Below, piece by piece: positions 1 to 5,654 of a stretch of DNA of 7,200 nt (position 1 is the stretch's first letter; each line of letters begins with the position of its first letter). Source of the DNA: CADAWZ01 sp045114665 (GTDB taxonomy: Bacteria; Vulcanimicrobiota; CADAWZ01); contig JBGUKW010000216.1 in the NCBI GenBank assembly GCA_045114665.1, positions 1 through 7,200 on the forward strand, given 5' to 3'. Under the pieces are notes generated by a model. It was not told where the DNA came from. It did no database searches and was given only the letters and a program-made list of their open reading frames with translations. The translations under genes and the position numbers were made by a program.

Positions 1-196
1 ATAATTCAGCTTTACCTTGAAACATTGCCTCTAATGTTGATAAAGTAAGAGATTTTCCAAAACGACGAGGACGAGAAAGAAAATAACATTCTCCATTTTC
101 GATTAAATTTAATATTTGTTTAGTTTTGTCAATATAAAGATAATTTTTAAAACGAATATTTTCAAAATGTTGAATACCTATTGGTAATTTTTGCAT
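1..196 (-). CDS. AAA-ATPase-like protein, N-terminal fragment
   Basis: About 65 N-terminal residues are present and the rest lies beyond the left edge. The start reads MQKLPIGIQHFENIR, followed by a YIDKTKQI segment and then FLSRPRRFGKSLTLSTLEAMF. This is the signature of the AAA-ATPase-like family (PF09820 type): an N-terminal 'lpiGi.dF..lr...yYvDKT..i' motif and a degenerate Walker A in which RRFGKS replaces the usual GxxxxGKS loop. Family members are typically 500-600 residues with a C-terminal PD-(D/E)XK-like nuclease domain (DUF1703), which cannot be seen here. They are often present in many copies in anaerobes; their role is not established. The ATG at 196-194 follows a purine-rich SD (AGGAAAGG) and a strong promoter. 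All four arginine codons that I could read are CGT, whereas neighbouring genes mostly use AGA, a small hint of a different origin. Family recognition is confident; function is not. Confidence 0.88.
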   Translation of the reverse strand, partial: MQKLPIGIQHFENIRFKNYLYIDKTKQILNLIENGECYFLSRPRRFGKSLTLSTLEAMFQGKAEL

Positions 197-282
197 AATC
201 TTTATTATCCTTTCCTAAAAGAGTGAATCCTTCCTTATTTTTTCTCCTTCGATAAAAAAAACAAAATTTTATTTATATTAAA

Positions 283-311
283 ATTATAACACGAGAAAAA
301 AATAAAAACAA
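283..311 (-). promoter_or_regulatory. Probable sigma-70 promoter of the AAA-ATPase-like gene
   Basis: On the minus strand TTGTTT (311-306) is followed after 17 bases by TATAAT (288-283). TG one base upstream of the -10 gives an extended -10 (TGTTATAAT). Transcription would start near 276, giving a leader of about 80 bases before the ATG at 196. A short inverted repeat, GATAAAA-TTT-TTTTATC (312-328), adjoins the -35 and could bind a regulator, but in sequence this AT-rich that could be chance. Confidence 0.6.
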
Positions 312-340
312 GATAAAATTTTTTTATCAAAGCAATTTTC

Positions 341-356
341 AAAATTTGCAAATTTT
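341..356. repeat. Perfect 16-bp palindrome AAAATTTGCAAATTTT
   Basis: The sequence equals its own reverse complement over all 16 bases. It lies about 30 bp upstream of the -35 of the AAA-ATPase-like gene and downstream of the GTPase terminator. It could be a regulator site or simply an A-tract/T-tract curvature element; the low complexity makes chance formation plausible. Confidence 0.35.
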
Positions 357-399
357 AATTGAGAACAGAGTCTATTCAGACAAAGAGGATGAGGAATAA

Positions 400-450
400 C
401 ACACAAAAAAACTGCTCTGATTGTATAAATCAGAGCAGTTTTTTTGTGTG
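400..450 (-). terminator. Strong intrinsic terminator of the GTPase operon
   Basis: The arms 400-422 and 428-450 are perfect reverse complements (23 bp) around a 5-base loop, GTATA. The core is ACTGCTCTGATT/AATCAGAGCAGT, extended by a run of seven A paired with seven T. On the minus strand the hairpin is followed by the T7 run, and it lies just 9 bases after the stop codon of the downstream GTPase. The A7/T7 symmetry means it could also stop transcription arriving from the other side. Confidence 0.9.
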
Positions 451-459
451 TGGGGAAAA

Positions 460-1587
460 TTATTGTTTTTTCTTAAAAAAATTCTTTTCTTCAAGTTTTA
501 TTTTAACCACTTCAACAAATTTTTTTATAAAAGATTGATGTTTTATTTCTTCTTCTTTTAATTTTCCTTTATATAGATCATTCATAATTGAAATATATGA
601 CTCACCAATCACACCACTAAATCCAGCTATCATTGCCATACTAAAAGCTCCCCCTGCAATAGTACCAATAACAGGAATCATTTTTATTAAATTAGCCATT
701 CCCATTATTGGCAATCTACCTATCAAAAGCCCTATACATGCCGCTACCATATCTCTTATTGTTTCTTTTGGCACCTTAACTCCGTATATAACAGTAATTG
801 CCACCAACATGGAAACATTTGATGGTAAAATTAGCCAAAAATCTGACCAAGGTAGAAAACTTCCAACGGAATTTATCACAGAACATGTAGCAACAACATT
901 CATTGCTTGATCTTCTTTCATCTTCAAATCAATTATCTGAGAACTTACCAATGCTTTTTTCTGAGCCTCTGGAATTAAATCAGTAGTCTCTTTAAGTAAT
1001 TCTTCCAAGCCAAAAGATTTTAATGTAATTTGATTTCCTTCATTTTCTTCATCTTCTATTTCATAAGGTTCCGCCCTTACTATTACGATCTTGCATTTTA
1101 TCTTTTCAGAAAGCTTTTCTTTTAACTCTTTTCCATTTTTCTTATCCTGTGTTTTAGTCAAAACAACAATTACAGGTAATTTTTCAGACATTTTTTCTAT
1201 GAAAGTAATTTCAAAATCTTCATATCTTGAACCTTCAGAAGATATACAATACCACATAACATGGATAAAATCATCCAAATTACCTTTTTTTATCATCTTA
1301 TCACATAAAGAATTAATCTCCTCAGAACAGGAATCAGCATTCCCCAATTCAAGCCCTACAGTATCGTAAATTCTCAGAGGATAATTAGGTAATTGATGAC
1401 ATTTAATTTCTTGTGTTACTGGTTCACCATTTCCAGTTTCAGCCAATTTTTTTCCAAAACAAGCATTTAAAAGTGTACTTTTTCCTACTCCAGTTTTTCC
1501 AACAACAATCATATTTAAATGTTGAAACTGCTTATCAACTTCTTCAAATTGTTTATCAATTTCTTCATTTAACTTAATCAAATCCAT
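460..1587 (-). CDS. Era/IRG-like GTPase with C-terminal DUF697-like domain (paralog 2)
   Basis: A 375-residue protein. Seen: a polar, possibly coiled-coil N-terminus (about 7-23); P-loop GKTGVGKST (30-38); switch I threonine in PVTQEI (T58); G3 motif DTVG (75-78); a WYCISSEGSR segment (112-121) typical of this group; and a G4-position LTKTQD (143-148) in which TK replaces the usual NKxD. After residue 205 comes a hydrophobic region with WSDFWLILPSNVSMLVAI, IYGV and a glycine-rich IPVIGTIAGGAF stretch (304-315), matching the DUF697 pattern of YcjF-type GTPase partners. It probably binds GTP and associates with the membrane; the actual role is unknown. It follows its paralog (1608-2747) by 20 bases, so co-transcription is likely, and it ends 9 bases before a terminator. 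A start at TTG 1602 is possible (380 residues) but lacks an SD; ATG 1587 has GGAG nine bases upstream. Confidence 0.88.
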   Translation of the reverse strand: MDLIKLNEEIDKQFEEVDKQFQHLNMIVVGKTGVGKSTLLNACFGKKLAETGNGEPVTQEIKCHQLPNYPLRIYDTVGLELGNADSCSEEINSLCDKMIKKGNLDDFIHVMWYCISSEGSRYEDFEITFIEKMSEKLPVIVVLTKTQDKKNGKELKEKLSEKIKCKIVIVRAEPYEIEDEENEGNQITLKSFGLEELLKETTDLIPEAQKKALVSSQIIDLKMKEDQAMNVVATCSVINSVGSFLPWSDFWLILPSNVSMLVAITVIYGVKVPKETIRDMVAACIGLLIGRLPIMGMANLIKMIPVIGTIAGGAFSMAMIAGFSGVIGESYISIMNDLYKGKLKEEEIKHQSFIKKFVEVVKIKLEEKNFFKKKQ

Positions 1588-1596
1588 AAATTTATT

Positions 1597-1600
1597 CTCC
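1597..1600 (-). promoter_or_regulatory. Shine-Dalgarno GGAG deciding the start of the second GTPase
   Basis: The minus strand reads TTGGAGAATAAATTTATG. GGAG is nine bases from the ATG at 1587, an ideal distance. The competing TTG at 1602 overlaps the first base of this block and has only A/T upstream, so initiation at 1587 is favoured. Confidence 0.65.
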
Positions 1601-1607
1601 AATATTT

Positions 1608-2747
1608 CTATTTTAACAATTTTAATTCTTTCAAATATATATCCTTAAATTCTTCCTTAATTTTACCATTTTCAAAATCTTCTTTAGATAGCTTTCCTTC
1701 ATAAATCATATCCATAACTTTTATATAAGCCAAACCTAATGCACTTGTTAATAATCCAGCAGTAGTTCCATTAATTGCTCCACCAACAACAGTACCAATC
1801 CCTGGAATTAATTTAATTATATTAGACGCCAATAATTTACCTAAATAAGTTGTTCCAGATGTTCCTATAACTGAGGAAACAATACCTGTCAATAAAGCCT
1901 TTGAAAAAGGAAAACCATAGACAGAAGTAATACTTGCAATCATAGTTATTTGAGTAGGAATAATTGTCCAAAAATCAGAAAAAGGAACAGGTATATATCC
2001 TTCAGCAAATGTCCCTGCTACTGTTAATAAAACAATTTGCTGTGCTTTTTCTCTCTTAATTTTCAACGATGATTTTTGGCAATTGATCCAAGCAGTTTGC
2101 TGTGCTTGTGGTATTAAATCAAAAGTAATTTCGATTAATTTATCCAATCCAAATGATTTTTTTATAACTATCTCTTTTCCGTCATCATCTTCCCCATAAA
2201 AAGTTTTAGCAAGTAAAATCACCGTATTTTTAGCTTTTGTATTTTTTGATTCAATTACTTTTTTTAAATCTTCAGCATCTTTTTTATTTATAGACTTTGT
2301 AAGAACAATTATAGTTGGTATTTTTTCAGATATTGCATTAACAAAATCTATTTCTGTTTGCTCAATTCTTGTTCCCTCAGAAGATATGCAATACCACATA
2401 GCATGAATCAGATTATTTTTATCACCTTTTTCAATTTGTTTTTCATATAAACGATAAATTTCATCTCTACACTTTTCAAAATTTGTCAATTCAAAGCCAA
2501 CTGTATCATAAATTCTCAGAGGAAATCCTTTTTTTTCATAACATTTAATTCTATCTGTTACAGGTTCACCAATTCCAACATCAGCTAAATCTTCCCTAAA
2601 ACAAGTATTTATAAGCGTACTTTTACCTACTCCTGTCTTACCAGCAATAAGTAAATTCGCATATCCCATATTTTTCATAATTTCTGAAAATTTAGAAATA
2701 AAAAGCTCAACATAATTGATTTTATTATCAGGACTATTATTTTCCAT
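1608..2747 (-). CDS. Era/IRG-like GTPase with C-terminal DUF697-like domain (paralog 1)
   Basis: A 379-residue protein, clearly paralogous to the next gene over its whole length. Seen: P-loop GKTGVGKST (36-44); PVTDRI with the switch I threonine (T64); DTVG (81-84); WYCISSEGTR; and VLTKSINKKD at the G4 position, again TK rather than NKxD. The C-terminal part (from about 210) has IPVPFSDFWTIIPTQITMIA, SVYGF and a glycine-rich IPGIGTVVGGAING stretch (314-326), the DUF697 signature, suggesting helical hairpins at or in the membrane. The start is well supported: GGAGG six bases before ATG 2747. It is the first gene of the two-gene operon, preceded by a 495-bp region with two palindromes. Bacterial GTPases of this type occur alone or next to effectors, and some are compared with interferon-inducible GTPases; a specific function cannot be assigned. 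The tandem pair may act as a hetero-oligomer (inference). Confidence 0.88.
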   Translation of the reverse strand: MENNSPDNKINYVELFISKFSEIMKNMGYANLLIAGKTGVGKSTLINTCFREDLADVGIGEPVTDRIKCYEKKGFPLRIYDTVGFELTNFEKCRDEIYRLYEKQIEKGDKNNLIHAMWYCISSEGTRIEQTEIDFVNAISEKIPTIIVLTKSINKKDAEDLKKVIESKNTKAKNTVILLAKTFYGEDDDGKEIVIKKSFGLDKLIEITFDLIPQAQQTAWINCQKSSLKIKREKAQQIVLLTVAGTFAEGYIPVPFSDFWTIIPTQITMIASITSVYGFPFSKALLTGIVSSVIGTSGTTYLGKLLASNIIKLIPGIGTVVGGAINGTTAGLLTSALGLAYIKVMDMIYEGKLSKEDFENGKIKEEFKDIYLKELKLLK

Positions 2748-2784
2748 AAAAAACCTCCATAGATAAGTTTTATTTTACAATCTC

Positions 2785-2801
2785 AACTTTTACAAAAAGT
2801 T
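2785..2801 (-). repeat. Small hairpin in the GTPase leader
   Basis: AACTTTT-ACA-AAAAGTT is a perfect 7-bp inverted repeat about 40 bases before the first GTPase start. A second repeat, AGATAA (2761-2766) with TTATCT (2800-2805), overlaps it, so two alternative pairings exist just upstream of the SD. Whether the leader RNA folds this way is unknown; the pairs are mostly A-U. Confidence 0.3.
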
Positions 2802-2831
2802 ATCTATTTTATTACAATTCCGTCTTATATT

Positions 2832-2850
2832 AATGACACTTTCTGTCATT
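2832..2850. promoter_or_regulatory. Palindrome AATGACA-N5-TGTCATT, candidate operator (proximal)
   Basis: Perfect 7-bp half sites around the spacer CTTTC, 85 bp upstream of the first GTPase start. It sits just downstream of a possible -10 (TATAAA, 2863-2858, minus strand), where a bound repressor would block initiation. A second palindrome with the same GACA-N5-TGTC core and the shared TTCTGTC right half lies at 3012-3030. The cognate regulator is not in the window. Confidence 0.5.
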
Positions 2851-2857
2851 CTGCTAA

Positions 2858-2863
2858 TTTATA
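2858..2863 (-). promoter_or_regulatory. Possible -10 element of the GTPase operon
   Basis: TATAAA on the minus strand, about 110 bases before the first GTPase start. The hexamer at the -35 position (TGGTGA, 17-base spacing) matches TTGACA poorly, so this is the best of several weak candidates in AT-rich DNA. A start near 2851 would place the 2832-2850 palindrome immediately downstream. Confidence 0.25.
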
Positions 2864-3011
2864 GACCAAAATATTTTCTATCACCATGATAAATAAAAAT
2901 TTAGTATCTTTTTAAGATTCAAAAAAAAAAAAACAGATTTTTAGGAGATTCTAATCATGGACAATTTTTGAAATTAAAGGCAACAAATAAGAATATCTAC
3001 ATATCATTTAC

Positions 3012-3030
3012 ATAGACATATTCTGTCTAT
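3012..3030. promoter_or_regulatory. Palindrome ATAGACA-N5-TGTCTAT, candidate operator (distal)
   Basis: Perfect 7-bp half sites around the spacer TATTC. The GACA-N5-TGTC core, the spacer length and the TTC before the right half match the palindrome at 2832-2850, with centres 180 bp apart. It lies between the peptidase-operon terminator and the GTPase promoter region, consistent with a two-site operator, possibly looping (inference). Confidence 0.5.
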
Positions 3031-3050
3031 CTAAACAAAAAAAGCAAATA

Positions 3051-3087
3051 AAAAAAAGAAGCCCTTATTTAACTTATGAGCTTCTTT
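3051..3087 (-). terminator. Intrinsic terminator of the LIM/DA1 peptidase operon
   Basis: On the minus strand AAAGAAGC (3087-3080) pairs with GCTTCTTT (3062-3055) across a 17-base loop and runs straight into a T tract (the A run at 3051-3057 on the plus strand). The stem is only 8 bp and the loop is long, but position and T tract fit termination about 155 bases after the last peptidase stop. Confidence 0.6.
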
Positions 3088-3147
3088 ATTTTATCTTATT
3101 GTTGATGATTAATGCAAAAAATAATTAAATAAAAAGTTGCTGAAAAC

Positions 3148-3206
3148 TATCCAATATAGCCTATTTACTTTCCCTTTGTCATTGCTAAAAAGAGGCTATT
3201 TGGATA
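3148..3206 (-). other. Long 3'-UTR hairpin after the last peptidase gene
   Basis: TATCCAATATAGCCT (3148-3162) and AGGCTATTTGGATA (3193-3206) pair over 14 bp with one bulged base and a 30-base loop. On the minus strand the structure begins 36 bases after the peptidase stop and is not followed directly by a T tract. It may protect the 3' end of the mRNA, or be a remnant of an inverted repeat. Nothing identifies it further. Confidence 0.4.
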
Positions 3207-3242
3207 AATTTTAAAATATCAATCAACATTGCCACAATGGGG

Positions 3243-4217
3243 TTACTTCGGTAATCTATTATGTGTTCTTACATATTCGGTGATTTTTGAAGTACCTATC
3301 TGCTTTTCCAATTTGATCATCTTGTTAAGTCCTTCATTATACAAATCACTTTCTCTTTCCATTTTATCTTTCAAATATTTTGTCTGTCCCATATTTGTAA
3401 GAAATTTATATGAACACCATTCAGCAAATCCCTCTGAAAAAAGCAAATCAGCTCCACTTTTTCCATATTTATACATCCAAGAATGAGCAGATTCATGTGT
3501 TAAAATATCACAGACAGTTATTCTTGACATACCTTTTTGAATATATATTGTCATATCACCTTGTGAAAAAAGACCTATTGTATTGTCTCCATATTCTGTT
3601 GGAACATCATACATATTGTATTTGATCATATTTGACATTATACTCATATCAGAAAATTTTACATTTTCAGGTTTTACAGGAACAGTCAAACCAAATTCAT
3701 TTTTCATATATGCAGAAATTTCATTAAAAACTTGTCTCAGCTGATCTTTTGTAACTATTATATCTTTTGAGCACTCATCACAAGTTACATAAGAACCATA
3801 CCTTGAACCAGTTTTTTGTGGAACAGGAATATTGCAAGTCATACATCTATCTGGATATTTGTTATAACAATTTTCACAAACAGGTCTATCATCTAAAGTA
3901 AGATAATATCTACCACTCATCATTGTTTTTTTACAGACAGAACATTTACTTTTACCAGCTTGTATTTTATTAGTTTTTGGAGAGTTAATCTTATTTTCAA
4001 GTTCAAGAGAAGGCTTATCATCATCTTGATAATAATTACCTTGTTTTAGCAATATATCTGCACAAGAACCACAATAAACATTTGTTCCATCAGTAAAACC
4101 GCCTCTTGTAAATTCAGTTCCACAAATCGAACAAGTATAATGTCTTGCAGCTAAAACAGATGTAGGTAAAAATACAAACAATACTAAAAACAGAATCAAT
4201 ATATATTTTTTTTTCAT
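3243..4217 (-). CDS. Secreted LIM/DA1-like zinc metallopeptidase (shortest paralog)
   Basis: A 324-residue protein with a signal peptide (about 1-23: KKK, long hydrophobic core, SVLA/A), so it is exported. Next comes one four-cysteine finger (C29xxC32 ... C49xxC52), a polar linker, then a LIM-like double finger (about 92-149) with spacing CxxC-x18-CxxC-x7-CxxC-x17-CxxC. The C-terminal peptidase domain has GLF, then IQKGMSRI, then HESAH (about 241-245) and EGFAEWC about 17 residues later: the two His and the EGF Glu are the likely zinc ligands and the first Glu the catalytic base. This matches the LIM-insert/DA1 peptidase arrangement of plant DA1, without ubiquitin-binding motifs. It is last in the three-gene operon; ATG 4217 lies 3 bases after the upstream stop, with SD GAGGAG inside the upstream terminal Glu codons. 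It lacks the PEE C-terminus of its paralogs. Substrate unknown. Confidence 0.85.
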   Translation of the reverse strand: MKKKYILILFLVLFVFLPTSVLAARHYTCSICGTEFTRGGFTDGTNVYCGSCADILLKQGNYYQDDDKPSLELENKINSPKTNKIQAGKSKCSVCKKTMMSGRYYLTLDDRPVCENCYNKYPDRCMTCNIPVPQKTGSRYGSYVTCDECSKDIIVTKDQLRQVFNEISAYMKNEFGLTVPVKPENVKFSDMSIMSNMIKYNMYDVPTEYGDNTIGLFSQGDMTIYIQKGMSRITVCDILTHESAHSWMYKYGKSGADLLFSEGFAEWCSYKFLTNMGQTKYLKDKMERESDLYNEGLNKMIKLEKQIGTSKITEYVRTHNRLPK

Positions 4218-4244
4218 TTATTACTCCTCTGGAAAATCATTGTG
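4201..4244 (-). repeat. Gene-junction repeat, copy 1
   Basis: Spans the last codons of the middle peptidase gene (DFPEE-stop), the 3-base gap and the first codons of the shortest paralog. It matches 5611-5654 at 42 of 44 positions, exactly 1410 bp away. Divergence resumes on both sides, so this is a preserved footprint of tandem duplication or of gene conversion at the junction. Confidence 0.75.
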
Positions 4245-5627
4245 AGTTTTAACATATTCCAAAAGTCCCTCAGCTGTCATTTTCTTTTCAAGCTCAAGCA
4301 TTTTTCTTAGCCCCTCTGTATAAATTCTATTTTCTTTCCAATGCCAAGTTTTTCCTATGCTCATAACATATTTATAAGCACACCAATCAGCAAAACCTTC
4401 CTTATACATAGGACTTGCCTCCTCCACATAACCAAATTGATGCATGCAAGCATGACCTGATTCATGAATGAGAGTTTTAATACTTTGATATTTAGACATA
4501 CCCTTTTGAAATAATATATTTTTTCCTTCCGAAAAAAGCCCAGAAGCTTCTGTTACATAAGCACTTTTAGGATTCATTTTCACCCTCTTAGTCATCTCGG
4601 ATATATCAGAAAAATATACATTTTCAACAGGAACAGGAACATTTAATCCTAAATATGATTTCATAAATGTACAAGCCTCAGAATAACACTCTTTTAATTG
4701 AGAATCTGTTACAACAATATCTTTTGAACAAGAAGTACAAACTAACCAACTACCATTTCTAACTCCTTCATTAGGTGCAATTCGAAATCCACAATTTCTA
4801 CATTCATCTTTGCAATTTTCGTAACAATTTAAACAACAAATTCTGTCAACAGGAGTAGAATAAGAATAATATTGTTTTCCAACTTCACTAAGAGGTCTAT
4901 GACAAACATTGCATATAATATTATTTGAACAATATTTACAAGTTAACCAAGTTTTATCTTTTTTAACTTCTCCATTGAGAGGAATTGGCAACCCACAAGT
5001 GCTACATCTATCTTTATATTTTTCATAACATTTAGAACAAAACGGTTTATTATCAGTAGTAAGATAATATTGCTTTTCAGTGTCAATATTTTTATTACAA
5101 ACATTACATATATCACTTCGTTGCTGTTCTTGCTTTAATTGTTGTTTTCGTTGCTGTTTCTTCTGTTGCTGTTCCTGTCGTTTGGTCTCTTGTTGTATTT
5201 GTTGTTGTGTCTGCTGTTCCTGCTGCTGTTTTGACTGTATCCACTGTTGTTTTGTACTATTACAAGTTTTACAAAGATAACCTATTTTTGTCTTTTTTCC
5301 AAGATTACTATAAGTTATAGGTACTCCACAAAAATCACAATGTATTCCCTGAGCCTCTTGTTTGGTCGGCTGTTGTGTTTGTTGTTGTGTCTGCTGTTCC
5401 TGCTGTTGTTTGGTCGGCTGTTCCTGCTGTTGTTTTGACTGTCCCCACTGTTGTTTTGTACTATTACAATTTTTACAAAGATAACCTGTATTTGTCTTTG
5501 ATCCAAAATTACTATAAGTTATAGATGTTCCACAATTATCACACTGTGCTCCCTGTGCAAAAACAGGCAATGCTTGGAAAAATGACAAAAAGACTAAAAT
5601 AAAAACCCAAATATATTTTTTTGTCAT
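4221..5627 (-). CDS. Secreted LIM/DA1-like zinc metallopeptidase with Gln-rich linkers and two LIM-like domains
   Basis: A 468-residue protein with a signal peptide (1-24, ending PVFA/Q). Two nearly identical modules follow (about 29-96 and 97-164): each has a CxxC...CxxC finger (C29/C32/C51/C54; C97/C100/C119/C122), NSTKQQW, then a Gln-rich linker. Between 123 and 170 about half of all residues are Gln. Two LIM-like double fingers come next (174-233 and 239-300), the second an extra copy absent from the neighbours. The peptidase domain (about 305-468) carries FQKGMSKY, HESGH (388-392) and EGFADWC (E410), giving a complete HExxH...E zinc site. It is the middle gene of the operon: ATG 5627 is 3 bases after the upstream stop, with GAGGAG in the upstream terminal codons as SD. 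The Gln-rich linker probably acts as a flexible or extended spacer at the cell surface or in the periplasm (inference). Substrate unknown. Confidence 0.86.
   Translation of the reverse strand: MTKKYIWVFILVFLSFFQALPVFAQGAQCDNCGTSITYSNFGSKTNTGYLCKNCNSTKQQWGQSKQQQEQPTKQQQEQQTQQQTQQPTKQEAQGIHCDFCGVPITYSNLGKKTKIGYLCKTCNSTKQQWIQSKQQQEQQTQQQIQQETKRQEQQQKKQQRKQQLKQEQQRSDICNVCNKNIDTEKQYYLTTDNKPFCSKCYEKYKDRCSTCGLPIPLNGEVKKDKTWLTCKYCSNNIICNVCHRPLSEVGKQYYSYSTPVDRICCLNCYENCKDECRNCGFRIAPNEGVRNGSWLVCTSCSKDIVVTDSQLKECYSEACTFMKSYLGLNVPVPVENVYFSDISEMTKRVKMNPKSAYVTEASGLFSEGKNILFQKGMSKYQSIKTLIHESGHACMHQFGYVEEASPMYKEGFADWCAYKYVMSIGKTWHWKENRIYTEGLRKMLELEKKMTAEGLLEYVKTHNDFPEE
5136..5543 (-). repeat. 204-bp tandem direct repeat inside the middle peptidase gene
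   Basis: Codons 29-96 and 97-164 form two adjacent units of 68 codons (5543-5340 and 5339-5136). The finger half is strongly conserved at the DNA level, for example ACTATAAGTTATAG and TTTTACAAAGATAACCT recur in register. The Gln-rich half drifts through small CAA/CAG repeat changes. On the plus strand the same stretch reads as CTG/TTG repeats. Likely origin: an in-frame duplication by slippage or unequal crossing-over. Confidence 0.85.
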
Positions 5628-5654
5628 TTATTACTCCTCTGGAAAATCACTGTG
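5611..5654 (-). repeat. Gene-junction repeat, copy 2
   Basis: Spans the DFPEE-stop end of the first peptidase gene and the start of the middle one. It matches the junction at 4201-4244 with two mismatches in 44 bases, including the embedded SD GAGGAG, the stop TAA, the TAA spacer and the ATG. Confidence 0.75.

Larger units (their letters stand above)
2748..3242. other. 495-bp gene-free region between the two operons
   Basis: No open frame with a credible ribosome binding site is visible on either strand. From the peptidase side it holds a long imperfect hairpin (3148-3206), a terminator hairpin (3051-3087), the distal palindrome (3012-3030), an A13 tract (2921-2933), a weak -10 candidate, the proximal palindrome (2832-2850) and the GTPase leader with its SD. 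It acts as the 3' end of the peptidase operon and the control region of the GTPase operon. Confidence 0.6.

Noticed and set aside
370..381. Inverted repeat GTCT-ATTC-AGAC as a third operator copy
   Set aside because: The half sites are in the opposite arrangement (outward GTCT/AGAC with a 4-base spacer), so it does not match the GACA-N5-TGTC pair and is short enough to be chance.
1091..1369. Plus-strand frame of 92 codons within the second GTPase
   Set aside because: It lies wholly opposite the conserved G domain, has no SD and resembles no protein family.
1588..1602. TTG start at 1602 for the second GTPase
   Set aside because: It has no SD upstream, while ATG 1587 has GGAG at nine bases and the extra five residues overlap that SD.
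3229..3486. Plus-strand frame overlapping the end of the last peptidase gene
   Set aside because: It is antisense to the well-supported peptidase C-terminus, with no ribosome binding site.
5080..5280. Plus-strand frame for a cysteine-rich 66-residue peptide
   Set aside because: It is the antisense of the Gln-rich repeats of the middle peptidase: CAA/CAG on the minus strand reads as cysteine/leucine/serine on the plus strand. It has no SD and no independent signal.
5315..5506. Minus-strand overlapping frame rich in Asn/Ser/Arg
   Set aside because: It is a second frame through the same 204-bp repeat; the main frame carries the fingers and linker in register with the signal peptide and peptidase.
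5121..5543. CRISPR-like repeats
   Set aside because: The repeats are in frame within a coding region, contiguous rather than spaced by unique spacers, and encode protein modules.
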